This document shows positions 56,600 through 64,000 of a stretch of 64,000 nucleotides of DNA, piece after piece. Location: the NCBI GenBank assembly GCA_963682055.1, contig OY821740.1, positions 5,395,314 to 5,459,313 on the forward strand, read 5' to 3'. The translations under genes were made by a program, and so were the position numbers. This DNA is from Primula veris (taxonomy: Eukaryota; Streptophyta; Magnoliopsida; Ericales; Primulaceae). The notes under the pieces were generated by a model that was given only the letters and a program-made list of their open reading frames with translations, was not told the DNA's origin and did no database searches. Each line of letters starts with the position of its first letter. Positions within the stretch are counted from its first letter, which is position 1.

Positions 56600-59202
56600 A
56601 TACATCATACATGTAATCGTTACTTATTTAAAGATAATTAAATACTCGTACTAATTGAATATACAGTACCATCTCCACTCACTTACCATATATGCTCTAC
56701 TAATTGAATATCAGTTAATTTTCAGTCAATGCAATTATGTAAATACATAAGAGAGGATGCTTTTTTAGCATTTCTATAATTTTAGTTTCTCTCATTGCTA
56801 TTAATTAATGTGTTAGTAAATGAAAAAATGCTAAAAAAAATAGAGAAGCAGCACAATAAAGAGAGTGAGGTGGGTATCACAAGGGAACAGTGTTAACAAA
56901 AAGGCTAAAAAGCTCCATACCTTTTTTTAAAGAACTTGTCACATGTTATCCAAGATTAGCATTATATGCTCAGAGGTTTTGAAAATAAGGAACCGGTTGT
57001 ACTTTTACGGTAAAGTGAGGACAACTCCATTATTGTGAATTATGCATTAAATTTATCAATATGAGCAAAATCACTAAGAATATGCAACAGTTATTGTCTT
57101 GTCCTGTCATCTACAAATTTATTTTAAGACCAAACATTATGTGCTTGTTTGGTTGCATCATTTTGAATAGGACTAAAAATCTGACAAGGTCCGATGTTTT
57201 TGATTTCGTGAAGTGCGACCCGGCACCAAATTTTGTGATGCTTTGTAATGGGGTGTGGTTTTACATTAGTGCGATCCGATCCAGGTTGTTAATATAATAT
57301 TCATTGAAAACCAGGTAACTCGACTACATTTTTTTTCTGGGGGTTAAAAGTATTTTGTAACCAAACAAGCCCATCGTCTATTTGGTTACGAAGAATTGGG
57401 AATATGCACAAAAAAGCGGTGCAATTTTATTCCATCTAGTCAGTATAATTTCAACTACAATAGAGTTTGAGAAGTTTATTCTGTATTGTGAACGTATGTC
57501 ATAAAGTCACGACGAATTTAAGTTCATTTATATCGATTATTATATGGGTTTTACAGGATATGTTAATCTGTTGTCACATTCAGTTATACACGTCCCTTTC
57601 TTCTCAGATGAGGGGAGATTTTTTAAAATATGGAAAACTCTAGTAGAAACTTATCAAACCTATTACAAAATCATCAAAAGACCAAAATAACGTTCTAAAA
57701 TACATTTGAATTCACAATTTTTTCTCTTGAGTTCAAGACTGATATGATTAAGTGTTCGAATTCACAATGGCGGCATGAAAAAACATGTTGGTAGATGTGT
57801 TACCATCTCAGGTCGATCGTATTAGTTACTCATGTGTTGCCGATATATGCATTATGTAGTGCGTATAGAGGTAATGTTGAATTATAAAGATTACATAAAT
57901 ATGTAAGCATGTATTCATGATTGATTAAATGATACTTACCTGTATGAGAACTAAAAGAACAATAAAGTGTTGAGTGCACTCTGTACTCATATCAAGCATG
58001 GTGAAAGTAGTACTCATATATTGAACTCACATGCCTGCATAACTCAATACTATTACACGGACCACATACCACGAATAAACATGTACAAAAGGGCCACTGT
58101 ATAAAACCTTAAATTCATACTTGAATTTAATTACAACTATTTACAAGCAACAAAGTATTTCACACCCGTGTTTGAAGTTTGGATCTAGATGGTTGGAAGT
58201 ACAATTAGCTTGTATTTTCCCTTGTAATTTAATCAATCAGTAGTAAGAATGTTAAAAGGGTGGGGAGGATATAGAGCACTGGTGCTCAAGGTTCGTGCGA
58301 TAGGAAGGTTTCACATAGGTGTTCAGTTGATTCGTATATATGGGGTTCACATTTCATATAATATTGATGAAGTATTTCCTAGATGCATCCGATCCAAGGC
58401 GCCGTTTTTTTGGCCGAAACCGGTAGAACCAACATTTACAGCAAAGACCACCACACGGAGGCATGATTCCTTGCCCTGCGCTGACTTCTAACTTATTTAC
58501 TTCTGATCATACTCATCTCGACCTGACGTGATTAAGGAGGCATCATGATTGGGACTTTACTATATTGAATTCGTCTTCAAATCAATAAGGAGGACTTTAT
58601 GCCTCCATTTTATTTCCATTCTACAGGCAAGAAAGCCTCAGAACCCATTCCGAGTAAAAACTATTCAGGAACACTATCTAATCGGTATATGTTAACTAGC
58701 AAATTTGATGACATTTAACTGGTTCAAGCATTACTCGAGTTGATTAAGTTAGAAAGGGAATGGCATCCTGTTATATTTCAAGTTGAAAACTTAGTAAATC
58801 ACCATGCTAACTCTCTGGGCAATCACGCTAGAACTGATATGCGAGTTTCTCAATATCTCGTTTTTTTCTCGATACTGGAGTATCTCAGTCTAGCTTGATA
58901 AATTTAATCGCTTCTGATTAAAAGAAAAAAAAAAAGTATAACTGGAATTCACGTACATAGACAACTCCAATTCACCTTTATTCCCATGAATGTATACTAA
59001 AAACAATCACATAAATTACAATTAGTGCATATATTGCACAAAAAATGGATATTTTAATTTCTACAACACGTGAAAATTGAAAAGGAAAACATCAAAAGAT
59101 AAGCAACTTCTACAATCCTTAACAACAGATAATACACCCAGGTCATCATCGGGAATACTATAACCTCTCAATCCCAAGTCTCTTTTTTACTCCAGAGTTG
59201 CT
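56600..59202. other. intergenic stretch between xylanase and transporter genes
   Basis: Contains the MITE at 57141-57372. Otherwise no gene. The frame at 58249-58491 has no family content. Confidence 0.4.
57141..57372. mobile_element. MITE with cttgtttggtt ends
   Basis: Left GTGCTTGTTTGGTT and right AACCAAACAAGCCC are inverted over 14 bases with one to two mismatches. 232 bp, non-coding. The target duplication is not clear, so the superfamily is open. Confidence 0.6.
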
Positions 59203-62200
59203 TTAATTACCATCCGACACGATAATAGGTTTCTTAGATCTTTTACTCGATGAAATCTTAGCATAAACACTCCTTGTTCTCAAAGTCAGCAAAACATCTA
59301 AACCAAATCCGACAACACAAGCAATCGCCATAACCACAAAAACAAGCCGATAACAATGGGGTCCGATACACGTATTCCCACCACCTGGTGTCTTAGTCGC
59401 CTGCGCATCGTATAAAAACCCTGCTAGTAGACCCGAGAAGAGGAATGAGCCGAGGGGTAGGTTGAGAATCAAAATATTATAAATGAGACCGTAATATTTG
59501 AGCCCAAACAGCTCTGAGGCAGTGGGAACCGTCACTGCCAAACGGACCCCGTAGCAGATGCCGACAGTTATGGAGCCCACATAAAGCGATCCAGGGAGAC
59601 CTATGGCCATCAGAATGTATCCGACGGCCATGAGGACTTGCGAGGCCGCATTCCATATGGGTCTTGGAGTTCCAGATTTCCTGGTTTTATAAAAAGAAAC
59701 AAAAATATAATCATTATTAATGGATTATGATTGGACATGTAGAATTAAAGTGACAATTTAAAAAATAACTATTCAACATCTGCATACAAACACATGAAAA
59801 GTAACTATTTTATTTGCCACAAGCTCCGCTAACAATAATCTTACAAGTCCGAATTCTATGTAGTATTATAACAACGCACAACATTTATGAATGTCTAGAG
59901 CTAGCTAATCATCTCATTTCTTTACTAAAATAGAGAGAAATTATAACATCAATGTCCAAAAAAGATTTTGCTACTATAACTTTTCAGCAAATAAATTGAT
60001 TTCTTCTGGAGTTCAAGACTGAATTTACAAACCAGTACTGCAAAGGTCTTTCAACCACATAAAGTTTCACTTAAAATTTCATTGAAAATAATAACTACTA
60101 TGCATCCTTGATTTTCCCAACTAGTTTAAGCGACAACGGCTATAGTCGACCCCTTTGAGGTCTACACACTCATTCCTATTTAAAATTCCCATCCTTCAGT
60201 TTACACAATAAAACCTCTATCTAATTTTACTTTTGCTGTATAAGTTGAATCGTTTTCAGGAACGAATTATATACAGCCTAACAGACATACAGGTATCATG
60301 TAATGGGTGCAAATAATAACTTTTTTTGTCAGTGAAATCACTTTGTATTTTAAAGTCAAATGGCTGGTAGCAATTGTATACAAATAGAATCACACAACAA
60401 TAGTATCAACAAACTCGTTACCTATGATGTATCAAATCATGGGTCTCCTACATAAAACAAAATCCGTTTTTTGAAGAAATATAAAAAAAAATACTGATAT
60501 GAAACATCATTTGGCAATGTCCTGATATTGGATCCCACTACTAGATTTTACAAGTTACATATTCAAATGGAAATAGCCATCCGTTTTTGTAACTATGGGC
60601 TAGTTTTCTTGCAAATAAAGGCTGGAAAATAAAAATAAAGAAATTGGCAACTTTTGAAGCATGTGCAAAGGATCTTATAAACGGCCAAAACTATGCCCAT
60701 AAAACAGTTCCATTCAAGCAAAAAGTATAATAATGTAATCTTTTTCTTTGCGAGCAATATAGTATAAAGTTGCAAGCAAAGCAAATTTATCCTTTGAAGC
60801 TAAGGACCATACACACTAGATGCCCAAGTCATCACCTATACGAATAATATGTATGTTTAAGCTAAGTAACATAAGAGTACTAAGTAGGCCTTTTTTTTCA
60901 AAACTAACGCAATAAGCCAGTTTCAAAAGAAAAGAAAAAAGTACATTAACTTCTGAATATATGGATGGTGCCAGACTTAGTATTATGTACAATAAAATTA
61001 GACAAATTTAGAAACCAAAGGCAGTTTAAAAAATGTAACATGTGAAACAGTGAAAAACGTACTTTAAAACAGAAATAAGGTGCGAAAGGTATATTCTTGT
61101 TTTGAGGCTAGCCAGTAACTTCCAAGTCTTCCCCACATATTTGACCTCAAATGCAAGTTGTATCATGTAAGAAATTATTGACCACGTACAGTTGTATTTT
61201 AGAGCAACTCCAACAGAAGCAACGTATGAAATTTCTCAACTTTGAATTTTGCTTATAATTTCACTGATTCATCAATTGATTTTCTCCAATTAATCAAAGC
61301 ATACTACGTTGCATCAAGTTACGAGTAAAATTAACTAATATAATAGAAATATAAGGTCCCTATGAATTAAATAAATAACTACCAAGTTCTTAACATATTG
61401 AAACCAACTCAGTGTTGTTCTTGAAATAGTACTAAAGTAAATGCTGAAGTTTTCTTCTATAAAACTTAATAAGATGCAATGGTCCCAAAACTAGTTAATC
61501 AACTACTGCAGTTCTTAACCTGTGTCATACTAAGTGACTGGTTGCATCTTCTATTTGGAAAAGAGCCAGTTCTGTTCTAGATTGAGGAGAAGTTTAAAAG
61601 ATTGTAGTTAATTGTTTAGGGGCGGAAAAAGCAGAAAACTCGATTAAAGGAGCGGACATCCAAATGCACAACGAAGTTAAATTAAATTAAAATCAAGCTT
61701 AAAAACAATGGGAAAAACAAAGGTTTTACTCCGTAGTAGAATGGTCAAAAAGTTGCTAATGGTTTCTTTTAGGGGGGTGGTTACAGGTTGATAAAGTCAA
61801 AAACATATAACAGCAAGTATGCATAATTAAAAAGTAATTTCCGTCCAACTACGATTCTTTTGCTTAATTTATATTCATTGGAGGAAACAACTTTGTTACC
61901 AATTCCCTAGGTGTTTACACCAGGAGTAATTAATTAGAATTAAGCAAAAGACGAAAGGTACAAGATAAATGAAGAATTCAACTATACAACTCCATCGGAA
62001 ACATTTAATCTAATGGTCCTTCAAAAGATTAAATAAAGATACCCAAAGTAAAAATCTAGAAGGACCACTGGCCTTCATACTAATCTAGAAGGACCACCAC
62101 ACATGGTGAGGTCAATTGAAAAAATAAATGGTCCCTTCAAGTTTAGGGGTCCCTATGGGAAGGATTTTCAACTTGAAATATAAAAATCACAAAATATTTA

Positions 62201-63293
62201 AAGCACGAGTACGTACAACTAGGCGGGCCTGGGCTAAAAGTCAAGATGAGATATTTCGTGAACTTTTTAAAATGACAAAGAGTATATTATTTGTTGAGTA
62301 ACATAATGTCACATTTATCTACCTAACTAATTTATGTCAACGAACACTAAACTTTTTCACAAATCAGGAATTAATGGACAACAGTGACTAAAGAACCAAC
62401 AACAAAAAATCTACGAAAGCAATTTAAAGTAAAAACTGAATTAGTTGAACTTACTTGATGAAGTACTCTGAAATCGACCCCGAACCGATCCTTCCGAAAA
62501 ATCCCCAAATGCTCATAAGCGAAACAAATATAGAAACATCTGTATACCCGAGCGCCAAACCCATCTGTCCCATATTATTCATCACCGCCAATCCCGTCCC
62601 TACCCCACACAAAAACGACACAAACAATATCCAAAAATCAACCGTCTTCAAAGCCTCGACTATTGTATGCTCTTCCCCAATTACAGGCAACCTCTTTTCC
62701 CCAACCTCCGCCTCTCCCTCCACCACCTCATCAACGACCTTCGACGACTCCAGCAACGAGTCAGTTATTTCGGAATCTACAATTTTACCCTCGATGTCTA
62801 AGGGTTTTTTGGAATCTGAGCGGATCAACTTCTGAACAGCTAGGTAAACCGGGACAGCAAGAGGAGAAGCCAAGAGGATCAAAAGAAAGACCGCAAACGC
62901 CTGGGAGACTAGACGATTATGGGAACCAGTAGTGTCAAAAACAAGAAGATACACAGCCACAATCACAGCGACTATATTGAATATCCCAAAGTAACGTGTC
63001 TCTTGTTTCTCTTCAGAGGGGGATGAGGATGGGGGGAGTTCACGAAGGAAGAGGACAGCAGTGAGGCAGACGAGGAATGGGACGAGGGCGAGCATAAGGA
63101 GGAATGTTGCTGGGTCGTCGGAGAACAAGGCTGTGCAGAGGTCAGTGAAAATGGCAGTGCTTAGGCCTACGTATCCTTTCAGGATGCCTGAGACAGGTCC
63201 ACGATTCTTACGAAAGTTACGCATGCAGGTGACGAGGACGGCCGTGTTCATCCATGTGGTGCTGTTACCACCCATGCATAAGAATATGCACAT
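59203..63293 (-). CDS. nodulin-like major facilitator transporter (NFD4-like), 3' part
   Basis: Two exons on the minus strand: 62455-63293 and 59203-59680, joined in phase 2 (AA|G, Lys-Ser-Gly) across a 2.77-kb GTAAGT...CCAG intron. They give 438 residues, starting in the middle of a protein: MCIFLCMGGNSTTWMNTAVL and the FRKNRGPVSGILKGYVGLST block are the hallmark of the plant nodulin-like/MFS family. About ten hydrophobic membrane segments are visible, with a charged loop of about 60 residues (rich in Glu, Asp and Lys) between segments in the middle of exon 2. Substrate is unknown for most family members. The N-terminal exon with the first membrane helices is missing; it should lie beyond the right edge, since I see no coding sequence in 63294-64000. 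Frame intact. The ATG at 63293 is internal: an AG acceptor precedes it. Confidence 0.9.
59681..62454 (-). other. large intron of the transporter gene
   Basis: Starts GTAAGTTC and ends AAACCAG in minus sense. A gagcaactccaac motif at about 61204 suggests one end of a decayed MITE. No nested gene seen. Confidence 0.75.
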
Positions 63294-64000
63294 CTACAAC
63301 CATGAAAGAATAGAAATACGTTAAGAAAAAGGGAAAATACTCCACATATAGAAATACATTGCAAGTTACTTAGTAAATTACAATATTAATTAAGCCTTAT
63401 TTCTATTCAGAATCCAAACTCGTCTTCTTTGCTTAGAAGTTGGATCTCATTTAGTTTATCGACTCAAAAGTTCAGCTATTCTGGGTCTTTTGCCTGGAAA
63501 GCAAGAACCCAACTTTTTTCACGAACTTAAAAAAACCCTGAAAAAAAGCGCAACCAAACAAACAGTTAATGTAGCATAAAATGTTTCTTTTTGGGAGCTC
63601 CCACTTCCACTAGACATTGAGTTCTATTTAGACCGGTTATTCGAACGGCAGATGCATTCCAGACAACTTCTAAAGCACACATAAAAATAAATAAAAAATA
63701 TTCATCCTTGTTAATTCTCAATTAAGATTACTATGACAGAGATTTTTACTCCAAAAGGCTATGCTACTTAAAATTGGACTAACAGTCCAGTTCAATCTTT
63801 TGCTTTAGCTTTATGCTTTAAATTGTGGCAAAGACAATTTCATGAGTATAGAAGCTACTTGTACTAATCAAATAAAAAGACCAGAACTGCCTCTTCTATG
63901 TCATGAATATGTCCCCATATGACACGTACAAATCTTGGATCCTGTTTTATTAATATTTAGACTATGGTGCACAGCATTCTTCGGACATATCAATGAATAC
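63294..64000 (-). other. intron of the transporter gene, continuing past the window
   Basis: Begins (minus sense, 3' end) with TTGTAG acceptor at 63294. No coding block of the missing first exon is visible. Confidence 0.55.

Noticed and set aside
58249..58491. 80-codon plus-strand frame between the xylanase and transporter genes
   Set aside because: No recognisable domain, no promoter and no support on composition.
61200..61330. MITE starting at gagcaactccaac in the transporter intron
   Set aside because: Only one end is visible; no inverted partner or target duplication found.
63291..63293. ATG at 63293 (minus) as the true start of the transporter
   Set aside because: It directly follows an AG acceptor, and family members have over 100 further residues with several membrane helices before this point.

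Overview
The window reads as nuclear DNA of a flowering plant, most likely a eudicot. It is AT-rich, has short exons with GT-AG introns, plant-specific gene families and a dense mixture of small DNA transposons, retrotransposon pieces and local tandem duplications. The sequence alone does not settle the species.

Region by region. 1-1865 is the 5' end of a Ty1/Copia retrotransposon on the minus strand (LTR, initiator-Met primer binding site, decayed gag). 2902-6056 (minus) is a decayed gene of the TOC159 family of chloroplast import receptor GTPases. It has several frameshifts, a P-loop deletion and two intron-like insertions. 7185-13400 is repeat territory: a diverged tandem duplication, a foldback element, two abutting Stowaway-like elements and a PIF/Harbinger-type element. 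13629-13982 (plus) is an intact one-exon small J-domain protein. 18913-19412 is a hAT-type element with a perfect 8-bp target duplication. 19899-22440 (plus) is a two-exon ARMADILLO REPEAT ONLY (ARO) gene with a single in-frame TGA, otherwise intact. 24871-24941 (minus) is a plastid-type tRNA-Asn(GUU).

24.9-42 kb has no gene I can name. It holds a 785-bp duplicated block (copies 12 kb apart), LTR-like sequence, a second hAT element, a LINE 3' end with a dead RNase H, exon-like cassettes on the minus strand and several tandem duplications, and it ends in a promoter-like stretch near 42 kb. 43-48 kb holds a CACTA element, a 165-bp x2 and a 153-bp x4 tandem repeat, and a diverged 0.45-kb duplication.

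48587-49198 (plus) is an intact cold-shock-domain / glycine-rich / CCHC zinc-finger protein (CSP2/GRP2 type) with its promoter and a 3' UTR hairpin. 52184-56481 (minus) is a complete nine-exon secreted GH10 xylanase with a CBM22 module. 59203-63293 (minus) is the 3' part (two exons) of a nodulin-like major facilitator transporter whose first exon lies beyond the window.

The genes look like unrelated single-copy plant genes rather than a cluster. They touch plastid import (dead copy), chaperone co-factors, tip growth, RNA chaperoning, cell-wall xylan and membrane transport. I found no convincing previously undescribed multi-gene system. The most unusual signals are an intron-like insertion with 10-bp direct repeats on its splice sites, an otherwise intact ARO gene with one stop, and several unexplained tandem arrays.
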